From contig NC_064035.1 in the NCBI RefSeq assembly GCF_932526225.1, forward strand, positions 16,729,969 through 16,793,968: a stretch of DNA of 64,000 nt. Reading direction: 5' to 3'. How positions within the stretch are numbered: position 1 is the stretch's first letter; every line of letters starts with the position of its first letter. The stretch comes from Nematostella vectensis (Eukaryota; Cnidaria; Anthozoa; Actiniaria; Edwardsiidae). This document shows positions 47,701 to 58,411 of the stretch, one piece after another. A model generated the notes under the pieces. It was not told the origin of the DNA, searched no databases, and saw nothing but the letters and a program-made list of their open reading frames with translations. The position numbers and the translations under genes are program-made.

Positions 47701-50700
47701 AAGTCCATAATAAAATGTGCTTGTAAAATGCCCCTAAAGGACAATATATCTTATACCTCCGAGACAGACATAAGTTACAGTAGTTTTCTTTGTGTGTTAC
47801 CACACACTACACAATATCATACCAGTCAAATACACCTTGAAATAGCTTGTGTGAGATCCTTACATCAATATGGAATCTCTGGGAAATAAGACTTTTAAGT
47901 GAAAGACAAAACCTGTTCATACACTACATCACAAGCCTGTACATAAAAAAAATAGTGACACTTGAAAATCACAACTTATACAAGTCAACCATCTGAAAAA
48001 CTCTAGTTTAAGCTACCAGTATTACTACTAGACATAAAAAATACTGTACATCTCAGTAACGAAAATATGTTTTATCAATCAGGTATCGCATGAATCTAGA
48101 ACAAATTAAAGTCCCCTCTTCATTCAGTAGCCCAGTACTTTATGTAACTGTATAGTCTCTGTTGTAATGGTCTATATTTTACCTTGAGACGGAAGTGTAA
48201 GGCAAGCTGCTGTCTCCTATAGAACTCAATGTCTCTAAAGGTGACTAAATTTTGAATACTTTCAGGAGTAAGCATCATGTCTCACTAGAGGTCTTGGGGT
48301 GCCAACAACCTGTGCTCTGATTAACAGGGACTGCGGATCTGATTTGCTTCAAGGTCTACAGGGTATCTATAGTGATTACAGAACACCTGTGTGGTCACTG
48401 ACAAATGATGTTGACACTACCAGCCAATAAGAATGCAGTATTTATAACCGATTTACCCATACCTGTGGTGTGAGCTTCATTCAATATATAGAACTGTGCT
48501 TTGAGTAAAATGTTTGTAGAAATAGCTACCTCATAAAACATGACAACAAGACACAATAAAACTGTTGAAGATAGAATTATTATTGTTTAGAGAGGAGAAA
48601 AGAATAAAAAATTGAAAGCATTGAAGAGTCTTCTAAAACCGTGGTTCATTGGTATGCTGTTAAATGCTGGGTGTTCTCTTAAGAAACACCTCTCCACAGA
48701 AATAAAAATTGACAAACTAGAGCTTCTTTTATTGCAGTCAATTAGTGGTGAAGAAACTCACACATATTTTTTTTGCACTTTGTCTTATTTTAATTATTTT
48801 TTTTCCCAGAAGCAATTTAATAATTCAGAAATGCATAGATCATAGAAAATCCATGTGAAGTGATCCTATCTGGGTGCACCTGTAAACTGAATTTAGAAAT
48901 CGGATATCTACTTCTCTAACAACTGGTATTCCACTTAAATGAAAGTATAGTGTTACAGAGGAATCAGGTAAACCCAAGAAGGAAGAATGGAGAAAATTGA
49001 AAAAGAATTAATTGTGTAAGAAGTCCTCAAGTAGATGTACACAATTAAATAGTAATTGTTTGATACTGTTCTATTTCTTAATCTTATCAGTGACAATCTC
49101 TATGTGCTAATCAACTGGATATTTAAGATAACCTCTAGGCAATTAAAACTAGCAGAGAAGCAAGAAAAAACTGTATACCCAAACATCTTCAAACAAATAT
49201 ACAAGCTCTCTTATTTTAAATAATAGATCAATTAGAAACTTAGAGCATAGGGTACTGTATTATAAAGAAAGAGCTTCTTACAACTAGCTATAAATATATT
49301 TTTTCCTTGCATTTCAAATCAAATAGGAAGGACAAAAGATTTTTTATCTCTACCACTCCGTTACTGGTGTTCCATTGATGTAAAGGCATGTACCACCAAT
49401 AGAATATTACTGAAGGGGCCTCAAATTTTCAGTCTACTGCATTCAGAGAAACAAAATATATTTGAACTAATTGTTAATTTTGCATTATTTGTGTGAGAAC
49501 CAAAATTATGCTTACAATCAATTTGATATTTCTCCATTTCACATTTTTTTTAAACAGTTATCATTTTTTTGAAAACTTAAGTGGCAGCAACATGGTTATT
49601 TGAATCTCACTATTAGCTAAAAGTACAGCTGAAATACTGTAGTTCAGTATTATTAAGGGTTTACCTTACAAAGTGAAGCTTGCACTAATTGTTTCAGGAT
49701 TATCTTACTTGGAATCAGCAAAAAAAATTAACATTAAAATGTTTTTAAGTTCTCTTTAAAATATTTACACAAAATGGGGAGCCTTGAACACATGTGCAAC
49801 TACAGAAAACAGAAAGAAACAATATGTTGCCTGAAAAAAAATATATATAGAAAGACTCAAAGCCTGCTAGTGAAGGTACAACTTGTTCAAGACAAAATAG
49901 CACATTCATAAATAAATATAAACAAGGGATGAATGTAGCACCACTCAAAATGGTATTCTTCATTTGATGGCTCCAAGCTGTAAATATCTTTGCATTGTAA
50001 AACAGCTGCTTTGGAATTCAGTAATTTGGGAGTTTTGCTTGGCTTTATGGGGGGCATATCAAAATTAAGGAATGGTAGCTTGATAATTAGTGTAGCAGTA
50101 TGAGAATTCTTTCTATCCTTGAGTGCCAACTTGCTTTATAACTTGCTCTATCTGATGATTTAGGAGACTTACTATTTACTAAGTAGTTACAGTAGTGTGA
50201 AACAAAAAAAATGTGACAATGCTTATCAATCTTCATTCGATTGGATAAACCTTTAAGCAGTTTTTAAAGAAAAGGAAAACAAATAATATGGCTGTATTTG
50301 TTCACATGTCACAGCGACACTTTATAGAAAATATAACTTTAAAGCAAATCTTAACTATAGCATCAAAATTGAAGGATTAAGAAAATGCAATAAAGGTATC
50401 AACAGAATTAAATTGTAACAGTTCTACGGTGGATACTTTATTTCAGATAATATTTCTGCTCGCAGGTCCTTGGTGTTTAAAACAGTTGATAAAAAGATTA
50501 CATTGTGTTTTTAGATTGGACTTCCTTGTAACATTTCCTAAACAAATTTTCCCTCTTGTCTGATAATCCAAAGTCAAAACAAAGCCGACTTATGCAGTAG
50601 ATCATCACCAATTTAAGAATATATTCAGTTTTTCTTGGTCATAATTTACGCCGAGGTATTAGAAGTGATCAGCTGGTAGAACATGAATAATTCAACTCTC

Positions 50701-51287
50701 TAAATCTTTGGTGTTGACGGCGAATATCTAGACACCGCTATATCATTAGCCATCGAGACTTCCATATTCGACAAGTTCACGAAAAAATAAAAATACAGAA
50801 AGCAAGCATTCTATAACTACGGACACCGACGCACGACTCCTTTAATCTGTTGTAACAAGTTTTTTTTAACGAATTTCGCCACAAGGCACATGGTACTCAG
50901 AGACGCGTAAATTAACACGCGTTCCTTTACAAATTTTAACTACTCTAAACCACAATATGTAATACGTGAAAAAGATCTTTCTCTTCCAGTCAATACCTTA
51001 ATAGGCTTGGGATCATCTCCAATGTTTCGTCCGTCCATTTCTTCGCAAGCGAGAGCTGCTGACGATGCCTTTACAAACTTTACATAGCAAACTCCGCGAT
51101 TTTCCTTAGTGGCTTTGTCTTTTACAACCCACACGTCTTCAATGGTCCCGTACTGTTCGAAAGCTGATCTTATATCCTCTGCATTATGTCGCTTACTACA
51201 AACGATAAAGACTCTAGAAAAAGGTGGATTATCCACGTCTATTCGGCCGGAATTTGAGCTGGTATCCATCATTTGACTCGAAGCCAT
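44760..51287 (-). CDS. RBM45: RBM45 orthologue, four-RRM RNA-binding protein, complete, 2 exons
   Basis: RNA-binding protein (human RBM45/DRB1, 476 aa) implicated in neuronal RNA metabolism and stress-granule biology. Exon 51287..50997 (97 codons) joins exon 45932..44760 in phase 0 (AAG|GTATTG, tccag|GCA) across a 5.06-kb intron, giving 487 aa. RRM1, about 25-97: RVFIVCSKRHNAEDIRSAFE, RGVCYVKF. RRM2, 120-191: RLFVICPKDF, KGYGYVKF, ENCDKSLKAVWAEPK. RRM3, 268-345: RLFVIISTAVT, KGFAYVTY, GFEYPPGNKLVVKF. RRM4, 403-475: RLFIVCNPAPPPDHVLKDVF, NFGYAKF, GMKLKVMLADPP. The C-terminus ESSRKRPRT resembles the basic human tail. The splice restores KPIKAMIAQSK, matching human KPIKVFIAQSR. The ATG at 51287 is in an AAGATGG context; further in-frame upstream residues come from a non-ATG extension and are not included. 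An Ala/Pro/Gln-rich linker separates RRM2 and RRM3. Confidence 0.95.
47191..47334. repeat. 72-bp tandem duplication in RBM45 intron
   Basis: Two perfect or near-perfect copies start at 47191 and 47263 (GGCTTATGCACTCCATAGCA to ATTTACTAAACTGTG). A recent duplication. Confidence 0.95.
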
Positions 51288-52440
51288 CTTTGCCGGCAAC
51301 TGCAAGACTGCAAGACGGACTATGACCCCATGGACTTCTGGGAGTAAGGGAGCCACAGGGAGCCCATGCCAAGCAGGGAGTTCTCTTCCAAACAGATTCG
51401 CAAGAGTTTAATGTATTATCTGGTAGCAAGAGAGGTCTCTTTCTGGTAGTAAGAAATCACAATGCATGAACAAATTCAATCCCTTATCTGTTACTATTGT
51501 AAAGAAATAGAATTAATACATTTTGGAGAGCTGGACTGGAGAGCTCCGCAACATTGTGAGAAAAACCACAAGAGTCTGTCCCAGAAGTCTAACACACTCT
51601 TTTTTTTATAAGAACGTCCAGCCTGAGATTTCACCAAATTTTAAGAACATGCTAAGAATATGCCGAGGCTCAAATAGCAAGAAAGTATTGCTTTTCTAGT
51701 CCTAATGCGTTCTAAAATGCAGAATCAAACTGTGCTCATAATAACAACCAAATATTATTGCTATTGATCATTTGTATAATTCTCTTCCTAAGGCCAAGTA
51801 AAAATAAAAACATGTTAATCGTCCTGATAAGATCAAAATAGGAAGCATGCGGCCCTTTTTATTTATTATCTTTTATTAATTTTTTCTCCTTGGGTTATCA
51901 AAGATTTGTACGATTCACAAAGGAAATTTCCGCGATGTTGCGAACGGGTGAAAAAAAATTGTAAGAAAAGCCTTGAAACGGGAACGCCTGCCTTTATTTC
52001 AGTGTCCAGGCACCGCTAACGCACGACATTTGAACTTCTGAGGATCAAAAAATAAAAAAAAGCAGCAGAAATAGCTAAATAAAAATAACATAAAATATTG
52101 ATGCGGCCCCGAAAAAAGGATGCGGGCGGGGACGATAAACATGTCTTTTTTTTACTTGGCCTAATAAGCAGTAATTTGGTATCATATTTTATATATTTAA
52201 GAACACCGTTTTAAGAACATATTCAGCCTTAACATGTCCCAAATAAAAATGGCCCGGCCTTAACAGAAAATTAGAAAGCTTTGAAGAAAAACTAGGTTTC
52301 CGAATTATACAACTCGGACTTGGCCACTTCAGGACCTAGATGAAAGGCAGACCACACACCCAAGCACGCGCTGAAATATCCTATGACAACTAAAAGCTCC
52401 ACGACTAGACTATTTCGGTCCCAGCACCGCAATTTAACAA
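51288..52440. other. Upstream region of RBM45; no other gene
   Basis: It probably holds the RBM45 5' UTR and promoter close to 51288-51430. No TATA box was evident. The rest is AT-rich with no recognised frame. Confidence 0.45.
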
Positions 52441-52612
52441 CCAGGCCCGTAGCCAGGGGGCTCCGAAGAACCCCCTCCCCCCCCCCCCTACTTGACTGGA
52501 AGGCCCGCTCTAATGAAGGAAAATTGAGTACAAAAGCGAGCTACCTAAGAGAAAACGCTAAAAAGGTAAACAACCCCCCCCCCCCCGCTAAAAATCCTGG
52601 CTACAGCTGCTA
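52441..52612. mobile_element. Transposon remnant with C-rich interior
   Basis: GTAGCCAGG near 52449 is inverted relative to CCTGGCTAC near 52596. C runs lie inside both ends (about 52478 and 52575). It resembles a decayed MITE; limits are approximate. Confidence 0.45.
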
Positions 52613-53540
52613 ACTGTGCAATGCAAAGGCTGCAAAGACAACCGTGCATTAATAGGGAGCGACAATAACCAGGTTCTTAGCCCTGTCAACGCTACGCACA
52701 GCAATCGAGGTCTATCTAGACACATCAGGTCTTTGAGCTCCAAATATTGTGCTTTAATCGTAATACACGCGCGTATGACTTCTTTTGTGTACAATAGACA
52801 GGACAAATAAACATGGAAGAAAGACTAAGAAAAGCTCGCGATTTGTCCATCATTAAAATAATATCAAGGGTGGCGGAGCTTCGAGTGTCTTAGTTCTTCG
52901 TAATGCTTCTGTGAAACTGGTACCACAAAGTCTTCTTGGGTGTGTGTTTCGACTACAAAGAAGCTAGAGTTATACCCACAGAGGTAAGGCTGGTAATTCT
53001 ATTCTTTTTCACTGCGTTCAGCCGAATAGAAAATATTGGTAGTTTCTTGATGTTACGGAACACCAGCACCAAAAACACAATGGAACAAAAGCCAAAAACA
53101 AAGACCTTAGAACGAGACAATGAAATACAAAGGCAAAGGCCTTGAGCACCAAAAACAAAGCTCTCCGTAACACCAAGGAATACCCAAAATATTTATTGTC
53201 TTTATTATAAAATAAGAGAGACAACATGTAGGAGGATAGCCATCCAGCTGGTTTAGTTTATTGAGTAATAATAGTAATAACAGTATAGGCGGTTAATATA
53301 CAATATAATTGGCGAAAATCATCGATCTAAGGACAACTAGTTCAGTGAGCTGGAAGGCGTCAAGTGAAAATCATGACGCCAAAAACTGCATAATAAGGAC
53401 ATACTAAAGTCATGTGACGGAGAAGACAACAAAAGAAACAACAACAATCACATTAATACCGAAAATAAATTCATGTTTAGAGAGTGGTGGAGACATCGGA
53501 AAATTACAGAGTAAAGGATGGAGGGTCGCATGCAATGGTC
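52613..53540. other. No gene recognised
   Basis: Intergenic between RBM45 and USP40. Frames of 63-76 codons only, unrecognised. Confidence 0.45.
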
Positions 53541-53735
53541 AAGAATTGGAGTCCTCAGAGGGGAAGGGAATGGCATGAAACTGGAGTCCGCAGAGTGGAA
53601 GGGAATGACATGCAAAAGTTTAGGAATTGGAGTCCTCATAGGGGAAGGGAGGGGGCATGCAAAAGTTCAGGAGTTGGAGTCCTCAGAGGGGAAGGGAGGG
53701 GGCATGCAAAAGTTCAGGAAAATTGGAGTCCTTAA
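53541..53735. repeat. Tandem repeat of about 47 bp, 4-5 units
   Basis: The core ATTGGAGTCCTCAGAGGGG and GGAGGGGGCATGCAAAAGTT recur at 35-49-bp spacing. It lies immediately downstream of the USP40 poly(A) signal. Confidence 0.85.
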
Positions 53736-53756
53736 GATAAGGAGGAAAAAATAAAA

Positions 53757-53762
53757 TTTATT
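53757..53762 (-). terminator. USP40 polyadenylation signal AATAAA
   Basis: Minus-strand AATAAA 57 nt past the USP40 stop (53819). The 3' UTR is very short, and the tandem repeat starts about 20 nt further on. Confidence 0.65.
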
Positions 53763-53818
53763 AATTATAATTTTCGTGTTAACATCAAAATCATGTTCCA
53801 AAGTGACAATGCTGTGTT

Positions 53819-56800
53819 TTAAGAAAAGTCATCTACGTGTATTCGAAGAACTTCTTCTTGTCTTCTTGACCGACCTGACCTTCTCTCGCGTTGTCTAGAT
53901 GAGAACAGGAAATCAATCAGTAAAGACCTGTATAAGCCCTATACTCACGCAGGAAATAAACTCATCTGTTATCAAATGAAAACCCAGGGATACAAGGGAA
54001 ATAAGCTTTTCAAGTCATTTTCGGAATTCGAAGACAAGGAGCTACAGAACACTTCCCTGTACCGTTTAGCTAAAAACATATTTTTAATTTCCTTTTTTAA
54101 AGACTTAAAATGTTAAGCATTCCCGTCAATTTGATGTAAAACACATCAAGCAGTGATGGCTACCACCAAGGAGAAATGGGCATATCTCACCGTTTTAAAT
54201 TTTCTTCTTCGATATGCCTTAGTCGGTTTCTTGCATCGTCATCTTCTGCAGTGCTGAAATCGTTATTGTCATCACCGAATTGTCCGATTTCCTAAAAAGA
54301 AAGATACGATAGTAGAAGTTCCCTTGATATTCCTAAAGTACCATAAGAAGGGCATCAGCACCAAATAACTCGCGTGCAGGTAACTCAAGCCATTTGGAAA
54401 AAAAATGACTCCTAATAAATACATGCCTTGATGCCGATGATGTCACCATCCTGAAGATGGAACGGGGAGTGGCGAAGGTTGACTTCTTTTGTCTTTCTTT
54501 TATACTTCTCACCATCTGCTTCAAGACAAGAATCCTGTTGTGGTAATAAAAAGTCAAGGTCTAGTTAATCATTGTCACGGAATTGATTGTCCCTATGTTT
54601 CTGTTTAAATAGTTACCCGGTGCCTTGTTTAGATAGTTTAAATAGTTAAACTAATATTTCAAGATGAATTTTTGATAGTGCGCATTTTTCAAGAACAATA
54701 CGTTCTACAACACTTATGCAACCGGACTTGTGCTGAACTCTTTTATTTATTTATCATGAATACTGAACTATACTTGTAAGAATATTCGAATAAACAAAGT
54801 ATATTTAAAATAGATTGTTATATCGTTATCCTGTCTCTGACAAAAAACGGTTCACGGGCTTTTCTCAGTAGATGGTACTGCGTTGACTTGTACGACAGAA
54901 TACGTATAAAAAATTTCCAAGCAAGGTCACAGTATTTCCCGATATAAACCCAAATTAAGCTGGTATAAATAACACATTTATCATCATTTTTTTTTTGTCA
55001 AAATAGAAAAAGATCATACGCAAGGATCGGTCTGGTTCCGGGATCCTGATCGTAGTATAGGGATTAGGGTCGGGGTCCTGATCGTAGTATAGGGATTAGG
55101 GTCGGGGTCCGGATCGTAGTATAGGGATTAGGGTCGGGGTCCAGATCGTAGTATAGGGATTAGGGTCGGAGTCCTGATCGTAGTATAGGGATTAGGGTCG
55201 GGGTCCTGATCGTAGTATAGGGATTAGGGTCGGGGTCCTGATCGTAGTATAGGGATTAGGGTCGGGGTCCTGATCGTAGTATAGGGATTAGGGTCGTGGT
55301 CCTGATCGTAGTATAGGGATTAGGGTCGTGGTCCGGATCGTAGTATAGGGATTAGGGTCGGGGTCCTGATCGTAGTATAGGGATTAGGGTCGGAGTCCTG
55401 ATCGTAGTATAGGGATTAGGGTCGGGGTCCTGATCGTAGTATAGGGATTAGGGTCGTGGTCCGGATCGTAGTATAGGGATTAGGGTCGGGGTCCGGATCG
55501 TAGTATAGGGATTAGGGTCGGGGTCCTGATCGTAGTATAGGGATTAGGGTCGTGGTCCGGATCGTAGTATAGGGATTAGGGTCGGGGTCCGGATCGTAGT
55601 ATAGGGATTAGGGTCGGGGTCCTGATCGTAGTATAGGGATTAGGGTCGTGGTCCGGATCGTAGTATAGGGATTAGGGTCGTGGTCCGGATCGTAGTATAG
55701 GGATTAGGGTCGGGGTCCTGATCGTAGTATAGGGATTAGGGTCGGGGTCCTGATCGTAGGGGCTCATGGGAGACTATCAGAGCACGTGATACGATGGATA
55801 CCGGACCCTGAGATAATTTACCTTCTTGAGAGGTTTACTGAGCTCCAGCCACTCGTGCTTTTGCCTTAAGTACTTGGCAAATCGTATGTTGTCTGGATTT
55901 AGGGCGAGTCGACTTCCGATGTACTGCCGAAGAGCTTGCGGTGTGGCGCGTTCTTTTGGATCGAAGATCACCTGATGATAACGAGGTGAAGTGTAGAAAA
56001 TAAACAGACACAAGTTCACATTATACTCAGAATGAGTTGATCGGCTCTACACAGAATGTTTGAGAGGGCCTAGAGACATCCCCTGGGTACACCAATATCG
56101 GCTAAGATGATGCAACTCCCTCGTGACTTCTTAGGACATGTGATTAGGTATCATACCTTCATGTACCGTCCTAAATGCAAATACATGGAATTCAGAAGAT
56201 AAACATACCTGAGTTGATCGTGAGTAAGTTCTTGTACTCGGTACACGTCTCCGCAAATTCAATAGGATCGCTGACGGGCTGAAAGTATTCAAAATTAAAG
56301 TATTCAAGTACAAGACATCCAGCGAAAGGTTTTTAGGTTACTTTTTTCACCGCATACACTAAATAATTTGAGAGTAATACAAGTGTACCTTAAGTGTTCT
56401 TCCTCTTTTAGTATTTGCACACTGAGCTCACTTGATGTCTTCAGCTTATGATATCTGAAACAAGAAGTATAGTGGTAAAAGTACAAGAATCCCTTTCGAA
56501 AAATGGTCTTTTCGCTCCCTAGGGCATAATGACTGAAATGATTTGACACCTCAATGTATGTCCAGGTATTTTACCCCCTCTGGCGCGGCAGCCATTTGCA
56601 GGGTCCTCTCTCTCTCTCTCTCTTACATGCATTTATACAAAAAAATGGTGTCTTAACTTGGCCTTACAGTCTCAAAAAATGGGAGGGGCCTGTACAGGAC
56701 CCGAAATGATCCCCAGAAGTACCCCAACTGATCCCGGGACCCGAAACGATACCGAGGAGTCTCCGAAATCAACCCCACGGAATTGCGGTAATGGACAAAG

Positions 56801-58131
56801 GGAAAGCAGAAGAAAGCACTTCCAATTCTTAAAGCATAATTAAGGGTTGACAGCGAATCTATTTCTAAATAACATGACTTAAAAAACTTAAATTCCAATA
56901 CAATACTTCTATTTATTACATTGCCCCGGCGGTAAACCCATAAACAGAGTCCAAAACAAATACACTACTTTTCATTGCTACTGAAAGAAGTACAACATAA
57001 ACATAGCACAGCCAAAGCACAGCCTAGCTCAGAACAACCAAACTTTTGACCTTCGAAACATTTGCAGTTCCAACACATGACTCTGACACTATAAATCTCG
57101 TTTCCGGTAAACATCTCCCCTAAAAATCTATATTCATTTGACAACCAAACGTGTATTTCATCACGAAATCCATGTTCACACGAGCGAATATTTACCGACA
57201 GCCGGTTTGGCCGAGAAGATGGAATGACAAAAGCACACTGAGTAATGCACTCGAACAACCCTTTCACTACCGTTACAAAATATTAAGAGATTTTGTTGAA
57301 AGCAATATGTGAGTTTTGAATTTCCTTATGTAGTAGTGCGTACACCACTGCATGATTTCTCTCTATCTCTCTTTATGATAGGTCTTTCATTCACCGAACA
57401 CAAACAAACATTTTCCTACGGGGAAGCAGAGGCATGTCTTATCTGTGGAGACTTTCTTTTATGGCTTGTTATGTATAAATGATTTATTCACGCCTGGTTC
57501 TTCAAATTACCATCACGAGAATTTTTATTTGGCCCCAATTGCTGACTCAACCAAGCTGTCGAAAGCTGTATTTCCAGCGCAGTCGTATATAAAAATCTAA
57601 ATACTATGGTGGATAGTAACAAAAATGACGCTAAAATGTTTCATATGTTTTTAAAACTGAAAGCCAATCCTTCCACATTCCTTTTGTTTGTCTATTACTG
57701 CAATTCCGTGGGGTTCATTTCGGGGACTCCTGGGGATCATTTCGGGTCCCGGTATCAGTTGGGGTACTTTTGAGGATCATTTCGGGTCCTGGGATCGTTT
57801 CAGGTCCTGGGATCATTTCGGGTCCTGTACAGACCCCTCCCATTTTTTGAGACTGTAAGGCCAAGTTAAGACACCATTTTTTGTATAAATGCATGTAAAA
57901 TTTATCAATTCGTTCAATGTTCCTTTGCTCTGTGCAGTATTGGAACAGTACATAAAAGAACGATGTTTGTCCTAGGCTTTAGCGTTGCTTTGATGCCTCG
58001 TGTTTCTAGATGTCAGATATTCGCCCTTTTCCGGTGAAAGATGTCTATGTCAACACGTTTCAAGATACCTCAAGGTGTGTCCAGGCATTCGCAAGACCCG
58101 GCCGGGTACTCCATGTATGACTTCCTGTACT
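53819..58131 (-). CDS. USP40: USP40 orthologue, C-terminal part, 7 exons (5' end beyond window)
   Basis: The human counterpart is a ubiquitin carboxyl-terminal hydrolase (cysteine protease). Its catalytic domain lies upstream, outside the window. Exons: 58131..58069, 56454..56389, 56278..56209, 55971..55822, 54534..54427, 54291..54191, 53894..53819. Phases agree at every junction; 634 nt end at a TAA, giving about 210 residues. Landmarks: SSELSVQILKEEEHLS, NLRRRVPSTRTY, VIFDPKERATPQALRQYIG, KYLRQKHEWLEL, LQDGDIIGIK, GDDNNDFSTAEDDD and the end VLRIHVDDFS. I recall human USP40 ending with GDTIGVK, DDDDDFST and SIHVGSFR, which these match; the middle looks like ubiquitin-like folds. The 58131 exon is the least certain and rests on phase and frame only. 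One intron (54426-54292) has a GC donor. Tandem with RBM45, same strand. Confidence 0.8.
55043..55760. repeat. 32-bp minisatellite with TTAGGG motif, about 22 copies
   Basis: The unit contains GATCGTAGTATAGGGATTAGG followed in order by GTCGGGGTCCT (split as TAGTATAGGGATTAGGGTC and GGGGTCC). Units differ mainly at CCTGATC/CCGGATC and CGGGG/CGTGG. The array lies in a USP40 intron. Each unit holds one TTAGGG hexamer in a non-telomeric frame. Confidence 0.95.
56623..57898. mobile_element. 1.28-kb foldback element in USP40 intron
   Basis: The left arm 56623-56793 and right arm about 57695-57898 are inverted copies (ends TTACATGCATTTATAC and complement; AACTTGGCCTTACAGTCTC; GGACCCGAAATGATCC; CCCCACGGAATTGC). 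The right arm has extra tandem copies of the GGACCCGAAATGATCCC unit. The interior (about 900 bp) holds a 100-codon unrecognised minus-strand ORF (57267-56965). No transposase or clear target duplication was seen. Confidence 0.8.
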
Positions 58132-58411
58132 CTGAGGTGATGCGGTGAAGGTATGTTCATACTCTAAAATTACAGACGGAAGGGTATCACTGCCGTTTCC
58201 CGATGACAGGATAATTCAATCTAAATTTATTTCCTTTTCAAGTATACGTAGACATTCCTAAATTAGCGCGGCAAGTCGGGGCGGGATAAATTGTTTATTT
58301 TTTTTGTTAATTTTGTTAAATTGAACAACATAAAGAACCTGTTATCTACCGCATTCCATTGACCGATCCCAAATTTGCCCAATGCATGCTTCTTACGTGG
58401 ATTTCATCATA

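Noticed and set aside
55043..55760. Interstitial telomere
   Set aside because: TTAGGG occurs once per 32-bp unit rather than in tandem hexamers; kept only as a minisatellite.
57960..58150. Plus-strand exon-like frame starting MSDIRPFPVKD
   Set aside because: It overlaps the minus-strand exon 58131..58069 whose phase fits USP40; no plus-strand partner exon exists.
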